Part shown: positions 1-8,577 of the stretch, in pieces | Position numbering within the stretch: position 1 is the first letter of the stretch | How the letters are laid out: every line of letters starts with the position of its first letter | Assembly (NCBI RefSeq): GCF_020734105.1 | Contig: NZ_JAJAFR010000003.1 | Location: 248,001-312,000 of the forward strand | Direction of reading: 5' to 3' | Origin: Alkalihalobacillus deserti | Lineage (GTDB): Bacteria; Bacillota; Bacilli; Bacillales; Bacillaceae_D | Length of the DNA: 64,000 nucleotides | Notes under the pieces: model-generated | Seen by the model: the letters and a program-made list of their open reading frames with translations, nothing else | Database searches by the model: none | Told to the model about the DNA's origin: nothing | Program-made: the position numbers and the translations under genes

Positions 1-843
1 TGGTCACTTTTAGCTGGAATTGTGTCAAGAAATGCTGGCTGGAATATGACAGATCTCAAAAGTGAATGGTTTCAAACATTGTTGACAGATCGTTATAGAT
101 TTTTATTATTCCAAACATATGAACGGGCTAACTGGACAATTTTTGCGGATGCCTATCCGCAATTGCTTTGGTATGCATGGGCTAAATCAATAAGTCGGCC
201 TAATTACGAGCTCCTTGAGCTGTTAGGGGTCTCTAAATTTATGCAAAAAGAGTGGAAGTTATATATTGAAAACCGAGATGATGATAGACTTTGTACAGCT
301 CTGATTATCAACGAGCAACATATGTTAGAAGAAACCGTAATGAAGAAATCATTATATAAAAAGAAAATTTTTTCTTCTCTTCTTTATATTTTGGAAGAAC
401 ATGCTCATATGAGCTATGTTATTTTTCCAACCATTGAGGGAAAAGTGTATGGTTTTTATGTGAGGAACTTTAAGAATGTAAAAGCTCGTATTTGGTTAGG
501 GAAACAGCTACAGCAATTATTATCTCATCCTTTTATTCATAAAGATGTTTATCAATTTACTCTCGAAACTCCTCCAACAGGTTCTAGAGATGACTATGAG
601 CAATTTATGTCTTGGTCGACAGGTAACACAAGTCCTATACTTCGAGATGTTTACCCAGTCGTCTCCCACCACTGGAGGAAGAAAGTAGATTGGTCTAAAC
701 AAGTACAAGAGCCTGCACACTATTTTAATCCAATCAAAAAAACCAGCCCGGTGGAACGAACAACATGGTTACAGAACAAGTGGGTAGAATTATTTCTCAT
801 TCAACATATAAAAAAAATTGCCTCAAAAAGGCATTCACCATGA
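1..843 (+). CDS. yppC: YppC-like DUF2515 protein, 5' end outside window
   Basis: The reading frame is open from the first base, so the gene begins left of the window and only its C-terminal ~280 residues are visible. The sequence, with a motif like SRNAGWNMTDL near the left edge, resembles the DUF2515 family (B. subtilis YppC), whose function is unknown. No membrane segment is obvious. The neighbours sspM, racA and yppE fit the ypp region of Bacillus genomes. The GTG at 22 is probably internal because the family continues upstream of it. The family call comes from remembered similarity. Confidence 0.75.
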   Translation, partial: WSLLAGIVSRNAGWNMTDLKSEWFQTLLTDRYRFLLFQTYERANWTIFADAYPQLLWYAWAKSISRPNYELLELLGVSKFMQKEWKLYIENRDDDRLCTALIINEQHMLEETVMKKSLYKKKIFSSLLYILEEHAHMSYVIFPTIEGKVYGFYVRNFKNVKARIWLGKQLQQLLSHPFIHKDVYQFTLETPPTGSRDDYEQFMSWSTGNTSPILRDVYPVVSHHWRKKVDWSKQVQEPAHYFNPIKKTSPVERTTWLQNKWVELFLIQHIKKIASKRHSP

Positions 844-944
844 CTTTTTAAGACAATTTTATAACGCTCCTATTTAAACAACTCCAATCCGCAGTTAACC
901 ATTACATTTGGTTTTGAAGTGACTTATTTAACGAGACTGTATCA

Positions 945-1064
945 TTATTCGGCTGGGCGATTAGGGCCACCTAGCTTTTTGTCCCCAGTATAACCTTGCT
1001 TTCGTTGTTCTTTTGCTTTGTCGTGTGTATTAAGTTCACTTTGTTGTTTATTTTCTTTGTTCAT
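945..1064 (-). CDS. sspM: SspM-like small acid-soluble spore protein (39 aa)
   Basis: This 39-codon gene reads from ATG at 1064 to TAA at 945. A good ribosome binding site (AGGAGGCTG) lies seven bases upstream. The product is hydrophilic, rich in Lys, Gln and Asn, and ends in DKKLGGPNRPAE, which closely matches the DKKLGGPNRP C-terminus of B. subtilis SspM, a minor small acid-soluble spore protein. It is expected in the forespore, probably under sigma-G, though no convincing promoter was identified. It is easy to miss because of its size and lies on the strand opposite its neighbours. Confidence 0.8.
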   Translation of the reverse strand: MNKENKQQSELNTHDKAKEQRKQGYTGDKKLGGPNRPAE

Positions 1065-1300
1065 TTTTGAACAGCCTCCTTTTTTGGTTTCAGATTTAGT
1101 ATGCGAGAGGCATGTGTTCTCCATTCATGACGTCCATCAACAAATGCTTACAAGTTTTGTCAAAATCCGAAGATCTTTCTTAGTCGAGAGAGTATTTTCA
1201 CTATCTTTGACGAATTAATTCTAGTTTTGTCAAGGGTGAAGGGATCTGCTCATTAAGAGACGAATTCGTTTGCAAGAAGAAAAAATGGGAGGGACGTTTA

Positions 1301-1840
1301 ATGGTAACTACAATGAAAACGAAAGAAGTATCTGAGATACTAGGCGTTAACTCAACAACAGTTCAACGTTGGGCAAAATATTTTGGTCTAGTGTGTGAAA
1401 CAAATGAACATGGTCATTTTCTATTCACAAATGAGCATGTGGAAACTATGCGTAAAGTCCAAATTCAACTTCAACAAGGAAAAAGAATGAAGGAGATTCA
1501 ATTAGGATTTAATCAACCAAACCAAGTTGAAAAGAAAGAAGTTAACATTGAAACGGCTAATTATGAAGGGAAATTAGAAGAGGTTATAAATCGTGTTGGA
1601 GAATTGGATCGAAAGTTATCTCAAAAAGCAGATGAGGTTGTTAGTTATCAATTGCTAAAACACCGAACAGAATTAGAAGATATGATAAAATTGATTAAGA
1701 GCTTAGAGGGACGTTTAAGTAAAATCGAGGAACGAATGCAGGATCATGAAATTTCAGAAGAACGAGAGTTGCCAATGGTTGTTGGGGGGAGTGTAACAAA
1801 AAACAAATGGCGCTCACTGATGCAGATCTTTTCCTTTTAA
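1301..1840 (+). CDS. racA: RacA-like chromosome anchoring protein
   Basis: The N-terminus (about residues 5-65) is a MerR-type helix-turn-helix with a VSEILGVNSTTVQRWAK segment. A long coiled coil follows (about 85-155) containing KADEVVSYQLLKHRTEL, close to the matching part of B. subtilis RacA, then a basic and aromatic tail (KWRSLMQIFSF). RacA binds origin-proximal DNA and tethers it through DivIVA to the cell pole when sporulation starts. The length of 179 aa agrees with the family (~184). The start is preceded by GGGAGGG; an in-frame ATG at 1313 is an alternative. yppE follows 41 bases later and may be cotranscribed. Confidence 0.82.
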   Translation: MVTTMKTKEVSEILGVNSTTVQRWAKYFGLVCETNEHGHFLFTNEHVETMRKVQIQLQQGKRMKEIQLGFNQPNQVEKKEVNIETANYEGKLEEVINRVGELDRKLSQKADEVVSYQLLKHRTELEDMIKLIKSLEGRLSKIEERMQDHEISEERELPMVVGGSVTKNKWRSLMQIFSF

Positions 1841-1881
1841 GTTAGGGGCTGATTTGCTAAGATGAGGAACGGAGGTGCAAA

Positions 1882-2256
1882 ATGAAAGAAAATACCCGTT
1901 CCGTACTAAAACATCTAACCAATGAATTAATTCGTTTAAATAAAGAAGCTGAAGCCTATTATACAAAAGCTAGAGAAGAAGAGGGAAAAGTTGATTTCTT
2001 TGGAGTAGTCAAACCTTTCGCCGAAGAAGTGGCAGAGATTCGTGATCAGTGGATGCCACTCGCACAAGCGTTTGTACAAAAAGAAAAGCCACTGCATCTT
2101 CATCCTAGTCAACTGCAGCAAACTGAAGAAAACCTCGAAATTGTAGCAATAAAATCGTTCTATAAAAAAACAAGTTTAAAAAGACAAATGGAAACTTTTA
2201 AATCAGTAGAGTATGTACTACACCAAATGATAGACGCGATTGAAAAAAAAGTCTGA
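1882..2256 (+). CDS. yppE: YppE family protein (DUF1798)
   Basis: A 124-residue, mostly helical, charged cytosolic protein with the length and character of B. subtilis YppE (DUF1798), a family of known fold but unknown function. A strong GGAGGTG site precedes the ATG. The gene lies just downstream of racA, and its stop codon sits inside the first unit of a tandem terminator array, so the transcription unit ends there. Family assignment is by similarity; no catalytic motif is visible. Confidence 0.72.
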   Translation: MKENTRSVLKHLTNELIRLNKEAEAYYTKAREEEGKVDFFGVVKPFAEEVAEIRDQWMPLAQAFVQKEKPLHLHPSQLQQTEENLEIVAIKSFYKKTSLKRQMETFKSVEYVLHQMIDAIEKKV

Positions 2257-2369
2257 GCGAACTCCTCAGACTTTTTTGTTAGTCTGAGCGAACTCCTCAG
2301 ACTTTTTTGTTAGTCTGAGCGAACTCCTCAGACTTTTTTGTTAGTCTGAGCGAACTTCTCAGACTTTTT
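2251..2369. repeat. Four tandem copies of a rho-independent terminator, 31-bp period
   Basis: Units start at 2251, 2282, 2313 and 2344. Each is a 7-bp perfect stem (GTCTGAG / CTCAGAC) with a 7-base loop followed by a T tract on the plus strand. The loop is cgaactc in the first three units and cgaactt in the fourth. The first unit is preceded by eight A residues, so in the minus direction only the last hairpin met by polymerase has a U tract. The stop codons of yppE (plus) and of the converging membrane-protein gene (minus) both lie in the array. Confidence 0.95.
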
Positions 2370-3000
2370 AACTCAAACTCTTTTCCTGACCTTGCTTAAG
2401 CCTGTTTATTTTTCTACGAGGTAACTGCCAACGCAAGTGAACGGAGAGCATGCGGAGGATAATGACACTTATAAATAGAATGGTTAATCCTATTGCGCCA
2501 GAAAGAATGTCAAATCCAATGATAACTCCAGTTAACATTGCCCACCCGATATAGATTTCTTTTTGAAGGAGGAGTGGCTTTCTTCCTGCGAGCACATCGC
2601 GGACCAATCCACCACCAGCTCCTGTAAGAGCGGCTGCAACAATAATGGCAGATAAAGGATGGCCCATTTCGGTCGCATATAAAGCTCCTTGAATGGCAAA
2701 GGCAGAAAGTCCGATTGCATCAAAAAGGAGGTTGAATTTAACCCAATGATTAAATAATATTGTTGGTAAGATAAAAGCGATACTTATGACGATAACCGCA
2801 ATGCTAAAAAAGGAACCTTGTTCCCATAAAGCTGAAACAGGGAGACCAATTAATAGATTACGAATAGCCCCACCTCCAAAAGCAGTTACTAGCCCTAAGA
2901 TGTATACCCCCATTAAATCATAGTCTTCTTCCAATGCTACGATAGCTCCACTAAGCGCAAATGCAATCGTTCCAATGAACGTTAAAATGTCCCAAATCAT
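2368..3000 (-). CDS. UPF0126 / TRIC-like channel family membrane protein (YvgT-like)
   Basis: The protein has about seven hydrophobic segments and two internally related halves. The glycine-rich segments FGGGAIRNLL and GAGGGLVRDVL are typical of the UPF0126 (YadS/YvgT) family, related in fold to trimeric cation channels. The chosen start is ATG at 3000, preceded by GGGAGAGAG. An upstream in-frame TTG at 3015 would include that binding site and is unlikely. It converges on yppE through the terminator array. Transported substrate is unknown; a role in cation or glycine movement has been suggested for relatives. Confidence 0.85.
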   Translation of the reverse strand: MIWDILTFIGTIAFALSGAIVALEEDYDLMGVYILGLVTAFGGGAIRNLLIGLPVSALWEQGSFFSIAVIVISIAFILPTILFNHWVKFNLLFDAIGLSAFAIQGALYATEMGHPLSAIIVAAALTGAGGGLVRDVLAGRKPLLLQKEIYIGWAMLTGVIIGFDILSGAIGLTILFISVIILRMLSVHLRWQLPRRKINRLKQGQEKSLS

Positions 3001-3045
3001 TTTTCTCTCTCCCAATATAAATTCTCTTTTTACACAGTAAGTATC

Positions 3046-3725
3046 CGCCGGTAGAACGGGCGGTTTTAATTTCCCCTATAAGGACACTTTACTGACAACC
3101 TCCTAAAGGGGACTCTAAATTGACCGTCAACCGTTCATTCCTATTATTTATCTTTATAAATGGATCGACGTATTCTCTCTTCGTCATATGGTCGCGCAGT
3201 CTATCCTCGGCTTCTTGTTCCCGTATATACTACGCAACTGTTTTTTGATTGAGTCCTACTGTACTCACATAATATCCTTTTGCCCAAAAAGTACGGCTAC
3301 CATGGTTGTATTTTAAGTTCGCATGTCGATTATAAATCATTAACGAACTTTTCCCTTTTAAATACCCCAAAAATACGACACAGACATTTTGGGTGGTATT
3401 CACACTAACATATGGATATGATCAGGCATCGCATGTGCTTCTATTATTTCTACATCTTTCATTTCATAATTTTCTGAGAATAGCATCTATGTCTCTTCTC
3501 AACTTCCCATAGATTACTTTCTTCTATACTTTGGGATGAAAACGATATAATACCTACAATTCCACCTAGCTTGTGATAAACTATTGTCACTCGATATGAA
3601 TAGTGCTCCTTTCGTTATATAGAAGTTGGTTTGACGGCCAGTTTCAATTATAACGATTGGAGTTTTTTTGTCACTTTACCACTCTAGAAGTTTTGTTTTC
3701 ACACGTGCAGAGCACGTGGTTTAAA
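3046..3725 (-). mobile_element. IS200/IS605-type element remnant
   Basis: The interval holds a decayed TnpA gene flanked by potential terminal hairpins, as in IS200/IS605 elements. On the right (transposase 5') side at about 3702-3720 is CACGTGC..GCACGTG; on the left side at about 3046-3066 is a CCGCC..GGCGG stem. The ends are approximate, since elements of this family have no terminal inverted repeats and make no target duplication. The right end directly abuts the terminator of the next minus-strand gene. Confidence 0.6.
3089..3597 (-). pseudogene. TnpA transposase (IS200/IS605), degenerate
   Basis: Translated on the minus strand across frames, the region gives LSQARWNCRYYIVFIPKYRRK, then AMPDHIHMLV, GYLKGKSSLMIY and GYYVSTVGLN. 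These match the Y1 HUH transposase TnpA: HIH is the metal-binding HUH motif and the Tyr-containing GYYVSTVG helix carries the catalytic tyrosine. At least three frameshifts (after the YRRK segment, around KLC, and before LGYLKG) and in-frame stops (after LV, and in the VA*YI position) make it nonfunctional. The start codon position reads ATA. Confidence 0.8.
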
Positions 3726-3735
3726 ACCCTATAAT

Positions 3736-3768
3736 AAAAAACGTGGACAATCATTCGTTGTCCACGTT
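3736..3768 (-). terminator. Rho-independent terminator of the 66-aa membrane protein gene
   Basis: An 11-bp perfect stem (AACGTGGACAA / TTGTCCACGTT, 3740-3750 and 3758-3768) is followed on the minus strand by a run of T residues. It lies 15 bases past the stop codon of the gene at 3784-3984. Confidence 0.9.
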
Positions 3769-3783
3769 ACTTGCATTTAGCTG

Positions 3784-3984
3784 TTAGCCATTATCACGAA
3801 ACGAGAAAAAAATCATTACAACAAGTGTTAAAATTGACATAATTGTTAATGCAGCCAATAGTAAACCTGATGGTTCAGCGTGAGCAGCTTCTTCGGCCCC
3901 ACCGCCGCCTGCTGCAAGAATTTGTCCAGGAATGATAACTAAAGCAAAAACAATTATTGATACTAATGTAAACAATCTTCCCAT
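3784..3984 (-). CDS. Small two-pass membrane protein of unknown function (66 aa)
   Basis: ATG at 3984 is preceded by GGAGGGTTGATC. The frame is open further upstream, but without a ribosome binding site. The N-terminus is a hydrophobic signal or transmembrane segment (LFTLVSIIVFALVIIPG), followed by a short Gly/Ala/Glu loop with a single His (GGGGAEEAAHAEPSG), then a second hydrophobic segment and a short polar tail. The gene has its own strong terminator. I do not recognise the family. Confidence 0.65.
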   Translation of the reverse strand: MGRLFTLVSIIVFALVIIPGQILAAGGGGAEEAAHAEPSGLLLAALTIMSILTLVVMIFFSFRDNG

Positions 3985-4232
3985 GATCAACCCTCCTTGA
4001 TTAAAAAAACAGATGCCTCTACCTATGTATCTGTTAGTACATGTTCTATCCTCTCTATTATAGTTAGGACCTTTTAAATAATCAATCATGAAAAAGTTAT
4101 ATTTTAGTAAGCGTATTCAAACAAATGTTTAATAAAGGTGATCATGTATGGGGTTACGCAATTGCTAGAGGTTATGATAAGATAAACGTATTGTGAATTT
4201 GAAGATAGTTTGAAGTGAAAGGATTAAGACAA

Positions 4233-5480
4233 ATGGAAACCGTACATATTGAGGATATTATTATTGCAAACCAGCGATTAAAAGATGTGGTCACTCATAC
4301 ACCATTACAGTTAAATCAAGTTTTATCAGAAAGGTATGACTGTAATGTTTATTTGAAACGAGAGGATTTACAAGTGGTCCGTTCGTTCAAGATTCGTGGA
4401 GCTTTTCATCAAATATCAAGTTTGTCTAGAGAAGAATTAAATAATGGAATCGTTTGTGCGAGCGCGGGAAATCATGCGCAAGGTGTTGCGTATTCTTGTC
4501 GCACATTACGTATTCAAGGAAAGATTTTTATGCCTTCAACAACTCCACGTCAAAAGGTAGATCAAGTTGAATTTTTTGGTAAAGAGTATGTAGAAGTTAT
4601 TTTAACAGGAGATACATTTGATGATTCATTCAATGAAGCGATGAATTATTCAAATGAAAATCAAAAAGCTTTTATTCATCCTTTTGATCAAGAAAAGATT
4701 ATTGCAGGTCAAGGTACAGTTGGAATGGAAATCATGAATGATATTGAAGAGAATATTGATTTCCTATTCGCTTCAATTGGTGGTGGGGGCTTAATTAGTG
4801 GGACAGGAACGTATATTAAAAGTATTAGTCCGCTTACCAAAATAGTTGGTTGTGAACCAGCTGGAGCAGCATCCATGAAGGAATCGTTAAAACAAGGAAA
4901 AGTAGTTGAACTTGAGAAAATTGATAAATTTGTCGATGGAGCAGCCGTTAAAAAGCCAGGTGAAATCCCATTTGAAATTTGCCGAAATATTTTAGAAGAT
5001 ATTGTTCTCGTACCAGAAGGGAAAATATGTACAACCATTCTTGAGTTATATAATCAAAATGCGATTGTCGCAGAACCAGCTGGAGCTATGCCAATTACTG
5101 CTTTGGATTTCTATAAAGATGAAATTAAAGGGAAAAATGTCGTATGTATCGTGAGTGGAGGAAACAATGATATCGGTCGTATGCAAGAAATGAGAGAACG
5201 TTCTTTAATCTACGAAGGGCTCCAATATTATTTTATTATTCAATTCCCTCAGCGCTCAGGTGCTTTAAGAGAATTTATTCAAGAAGTGGTTGGACCGGAT
5301 GATGATATTAACCGTTTTGAGTATACAAAGAAGAACAATAAAACAAATGGTCCGGTCTTACTTGGTATCGAACTAAAGAGACCAGAGGATTATCCAGGTT
5401 TAATCAAGCGTCTTGAGAAAAAAGGATTTGGTTATCAAGAAATTAATAAACATGAAAGCCTTTTTCACTTACTTATTTAA
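4233..5480 (+). CDS. ilvA: Threonine dehydratase (deaminase) IlvA
   Basis: Threonine ammonia-lyase makes 2-oxobutyrate from threonine, the first step of isoleucine synthesis. The PLP lysine is in SFKIRGAFH (Lys53); the phosphate-binding glycine loop is SIGGGGLISG, and SGGNNDIGRM is a further family signature. One ACT-like regulatory domain follows (about 320-416) with FPQRSGALREF. Length equals that of B. subtilis IlvA (422). ATG at 4233 is chosen because AAAGGA lies upstream of it; GTG at 4215 is in frame but has no site. A possible promoter (TTACGC, 18 bp, TAAGAT) lies at 4154-4183. cheV follows 44 bases later. Confidence 0.95.
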   Translation: METVHIEDIIIANQRLKDVVTHTPLQLNQVLSERYDCNVYLKREDLQVVRSFKIRGAFHQISSLSREELNNGIVCASAGNHAQGVAYSCRTLRIQGKIFMPSTTPRQKVDQVEFFGKEYVEVILTGDTFDDSFNEAMNYSNENQKAFIHPFDQEKIIAGQGTVGMEIMNDIEENIDFLFASIGGGGLISGTGTYIKSISPLTKIVGCEPAGAASMKESLKQGKVVELEKIDKFVDGAAVKKPGEIPFEICRNILEDIVLVPEGKICTTILELYNQNAIVAEPAGAMPITALDFYKDEIKGKNVVCIVSGGNNDIGRMQEMRERSLIYEGLQYYFIIQFPQRSGALREFIQEVVGPDDDINRFEYTKKNNKTNGPVLLGIELKRPEDYPGLIKRLEKKGFGYQEINKHESLFHLLI

Positions 5481-5524
5481 TAATTATGCGTTTAAACGTG
5501 TAAGTCCTGAGGAGGAGTTCATAA

Positions 5525-6432
5525 GTGAACGAAGAAAAAGGAATTTTACTCGAAAGTGGTACAAATGAGTTAGAAATGATTGTTTTTCGGGTTGGGACAG
5601 GCACGTTTGGAATTAATGTCATGAAGGTAAGAGAAATCATTCAAGCTCCTCCTGTTACGGCAATGCCAAACGCACATCCTCACATTGAGGGAATCATTCG
5701 TTTAAGAGATGAAGTACTGACAGTCGTTAATTTAACTAAAGTATTAGGATATTCACCATCTGAACATCCTGTACAAGATAAATTAATTGTATCTGAACTG
5801 AATCAAATAAAAGTAGCTTTTAGAGTACAAAATGTTTCTAGAATCCATCGAATCTCGTGGGAACAAATTGAAAAGCCAACTGAGCTTTCACAAGGACTAG
5901 AAAGTGTATCAACAGGAATAGTTAAAATGGATGGTCAAATGATTTTACTTCTTGACTTTGAAAAGGTTGTTGTTGATATCAATCCTGACAAAGGTATTAA
6001 TGTAAAGCAAGTAAAGTCATTAGGTGAAAGAGAGCGGAGTTATAAAAAATTGTTACAGCTGAAGATTCAGCGATGCTACGAAAACTGCTACATGAAACTC
6101 TTTCTGAAGCTGGATATGATCAAGTAACTTTTTTTGATAATGGAAAATCAGCTTGGGATTATTTAACTTTCCTCAAAGAAGACTCTAAGGTTGATATAAA
6201 TCAGGAAGTTCAGCTAATGATTACAGATGTCGAAATGCCGCAAATGGATGGACATCATTTAACGAAACGAATGAAAGAAGATGAACAACTGTTCAATATA
6301 CCTGTTGTGATATTTTCTTCATTAATTACTGAGGACGTCTACCATAGAGGTAAGGGTGTTGGAGCTGATGCCCAAATTAGCAAGCCAGTTATCGTCAAAC
6401 TAATCCAAACTATTGATCAATTAATTTTATAA
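5525..6432 (+). pseudogene. cheV: CheV chemotaxis coupling protein, split by a one-base frameshift
   Basis: The first part (GTG at 5525, AGGAGGAG upstream) is a CheW-like domain with GINVMKVREIIQ and GIIRLRDEVLTVVNL. The second, in the minus-one frame, is a response-regulator receiver starting KIVTAEDSAMLRKLL, with the phospho-acceptor Asp in ITDVEMPQMDGHHLTKR. Together they match B. subtilis CheV (~303 aa), which couples chemoreceptors to CheA and aids adaptation. The frame breaks in a run of six A residues at 6044-6049; one more A would restore it. Without correction the first frame ends at 6127. This may be a real mutation, ribosomal or polymerase slippage, or a sequence error. Confidence 0.85.
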
Positions 6433-6438
6433 TATCGA

Positions 6439-6508
6439 AAAGAATGAATGATATAGTTTGGAATTCGTTTCAGAAACGAATTCCAAACCTGTTATCATTC
6501 TTTTTTTT
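6439..6508 (+). terminator. Strong terminator downstream of cheV
   Basis: A perfect 15-bp inner stem (GTTTGGAATTCGTTT and complement, 6456-6488) sits in an outer AAAGAATGA..TCATTCTTT stem and is followed by eight T residues. Confidence 0.92.
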
Positions 6509-6615
6509 GTGGGAAATGAATAAAATATTGCATATTAATTGTTTGGTTTTATATAATTAGCGCTAATCATGTACTTTTCTGATAATTCTGATGAATAAAA
6601 ATTCATATTCTTGCA

Positions 6616-6644
6616 TTGACGAAGTGATTTTTATCAGATATGGT
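6616..6644 (+). promoter_or_regulatory. Sigma-A-type promoter for the YitT-like gene
   Basis: TTGACG at 6616-6621, a 17-bp spacer and TATGGT at 6639-6644, placed about 35 bases before the GTG start at 6680. Confidence 0.55.
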
Positions 6645-6679
6645 AGATAGGGTAATAGATAAATAGGAGGTGGAAGAGA

Positions 6680-7309
6680 GTGGCTGAGCGTATGAAACTG
6701 GTCTCCTTAGTTATTTTAGGGTTAATTCTTACATCACTAGGGTTGAAGTTTTTAGCACAACATGAGTTAACTTTTGGAGGAACAGCAGGACTTGCGACAG
6801 TATTGACCTTTTTAAGCACGTGGTCGTGGGGTGTGCTGTTTTTCTTAGTAAATCTACCTTTTTTCTGGATGTCTTTTAAGAAGCTTGGAAAATGGTTTAC
6901 GATTTCAAGTTTTATGTCGATTATCGGGATTGCGTTCATCCGTGATGGTTTAGACTTGATTCCTTTTTTCTCGGTACCAATGTGGCTTGCAACCGCTCTT
7001 GCGGGTTTATGTATTGGTTTTGGAGTTATTCTCGTACTAAATAATGGTTCTTCTCTTGGAGGAATTCACATATTGGCATTATATCTTGATCAGAAATTTA
7101 AATTTAATCGCGGAATTACTATTTTTGTATGTGATTTATCGATTGTTGTTTTTGCTGGATTGTTAGTAGGTTGGGGTAATGCCCTTCTATCTGTATTTAC
7201 GATTTCTGTGGCTAGTATGATTATTGGCAGATATAAAAAATCTCCAATTAAAGAACTAGTTCAAGAGGAATTTAGTGAAGTACGTTCTAGATCAGCTAAA
7301 GAAGCTTAA
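6680..7309 (+). CDS. YitT family membrane protein, short form
   Basis: About five to six transmembrane segments with TFGGTAGLATVL, a G-x-LVLNNGSSLGG segment and SSLGGIHILALYL, typical of the DUF161 repeats of the YitT/YxkD family. At 209 aa it lacks the C-terminal DUF2179 domain found in most ~280-aa relatives and ends in a short charged tail. GTG at 6680 is supported by AGGAGGTGG eight bases upstream. It is a monocistronic unit with its own promoter and terminator. Function is unknown; these proteins sit in the cytoplasmic membrane. Confidence 0.82.
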   Translation: MAERMKLVSLVILGLILTSLGLKFLAQHELTFGGTAGLATVLTFLSTWSWGVLFFLVNLPFFWMSFKKLGKWFTISSFMSIIGIAFIRDGLDLIPFFSVPMWLATALAGLCIGFGVILVLNNGSSLGGIHILALYLDQKFKFNRGITIFVCDLSIVVFAGLLVGWGNALLSVFTISVASMIIGRYKKSPIKELVQEEFSEVRSRSAKEA

Positions 7310-7352
7310 ATAAAGAGAGAAGGTTGCGGGAGTGCAACCTTCTTTCTTTATT
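7309..7352. terminator. Bidirectional terminator between converging genes
   Basis: A 10-bp stem (AGAAGGTTGC / GCAACCTTCT, loop gggagt) is flanked by an A-rich left side and T-rich right side, and lies between the YitT-like gene (plus) and the NlpC/P60 gene (minus). Confidence 0.85.
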
Positions 7353-8435
7353 TTAGAATCGTTTTGCACCTAAGTATCTTTCTGACCAATATGATTGATT
7401 GAGTGAGGCTGTTGCAACTCCGGTAGAAGAACCTGCGTGAATAAATTCTCTGTTACCTAAATAAATGCCAGCGTGGGATGGTCCGCTCTTGTAGGTTGTG
7501 AAGAACACAATATCGCCAGGCTGTAAATTAGAAACGGCTTGCCCTTTCTGATATAGATTAGTTGTTGTTCTTGGAAGGTTCTTCCCGTGTTTATTAAAGA
7601 CGTATCGGATAAAGCCGCTGCAATCAAAACCAACAGGTGAAGTCCCACCCCATACATAGGGAGTGCCTTTTAAAGAGGAAGCAGTTTGAGTGAGATTTGA
7701 AAGAGTTGATTTCGTTTCACTTACAGGTTGGGTCGTCTGTCTTTTTTGTTCGGTTACTTTTGTTGGTTGGTGGACCTGTACGCTTGTTGGTTGGATCTCG
7801 TCTGTTTTTGCAAGCATGACTTTTGTTTCAGGTCCAATAAGACCATCTACTTGTAATCCGTGTTTCTCTTGAAATAATCGAACAGCAGCAGTTGTTTTCG
7901 GACCGAAGATACCATCGACACCGCTATAATAACCATGTTTTTGAAGTTGTCGTTGAAACTCGGTTAATTTACTACCTTGATCACCTTGAACGAAAATTTT
8001 TATAGAAGAGGCTTTTTCTGTGACCACTTCATTAGGATTGTTAGGTTCTTCCTTCATTTTTTCTGATGTCATTCCATTTAAGTTAACTTGAATATTACTT
8101 GAATATAGCAAGTGGCCAATGGTTGCTGGCCCAGCTATTCCGTCCTTTTTTAAGTAATGTTTTTCTTGATATGTATGGACTGCTTGCTTAGTTAGAACTC
8201 CGTAAATACCATCATGTTGTCCCGTATAGTAATCAAAAGTCTTTAAATAACTTTGTACTTCATAGACTTTGGGACCGGCTGAACCAAATTGAAGGACTTG
8301 GTTAGTTTGAAGTTTCATTTCTCTTGAAACAGGTTTAATCGATGCTTCTTCTTTATGATCAGTTAGTGGCATGGTCAATACAGTACTAAACATCGCAGTT
8401 GACAGAATAAAAGTGCTTGTTGTCTTTACGTTCAT
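7353..8435 (-). CDS. Secreted cell-wall D,L-endopeptidase, two PG-binding domains plus NlpC/P60
   Basis: An N-terminal signal sequence (about 1-24) is followed by two peptidoglycan-binding-1 repeats (about 45-105 and 150-205; VYEVQSYLK..GIYG and LTEFQRQLQKHGYY..GIFGPKT), a Thr/Gln-rich linker and a C-terminal NlpC/P60 (C40) domain. The catalytic Cys272 is in GFDCSGF, with the His in SHAGIYLG and the GDIVFF signature between. It should cleave the gamma-D-Glu-diaminopimelate bond in the wall, like LytE/CwlS-type enzymes, which use LysM domains instead. Start ATG with AGGAGGATTC upstream. Monocistronic. Confidence 0.92.
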   Translation of the reverse strand: MNVKTTSTFILSTAMFSTVLTMPLTDHKEEASIKPVSREMKLQTNQVLQFGSAGPKVYEVQSYLKTFDYYTGQHDGIYGVLTKQAVHTYQEKHYLKKDGIAGPATIGHLLYSSNIQVNLNGMTSEKMKEEPNNPNEVVTEKASSIKIFVQGDQGSKLTEFQRQLQKHGYYSGVDGIFGPKTTAAVRLFQEKHGLQVDGLIGPETKVMLAKTDEIQPTSVQVHQPTKVTEQKRQTTQPVSETKSTLSNLTQTASSLKGTPYVWGGTSPVGFDCSGFIRYVFNKHGKNLPRTTTNLYQKGQAVSNLQPGDIVFFTTYKSGPSHAGIYLGNREFIHAGSSTGVATASLNQSYWSERYLGAKRF

Positions 8436-8577
8436 GTGAATCCTCCTGCTATTTAAATTTTATCACAATCTACGCCTTATTTTATGAAAGAGGCGTTTGG
8501 CTAGAACTGCCTATTGTTTTTGCTAATTCATTAGACATGCTATACTTACCCTATGAAAAGGAAATAGGAGTGATAAT

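Noticed and set aside
1018..1218. Plus-strand frame of 66 codons opposite sspM
   Set aside because: It lacks a ribosome binding site and overlaps the better supported SspM-like gene on the other strand.
2251..2369. 31-bp repeats as a CRISPR array
   Set aside because: The units are contiguous without spacers and each folds as a terminator.
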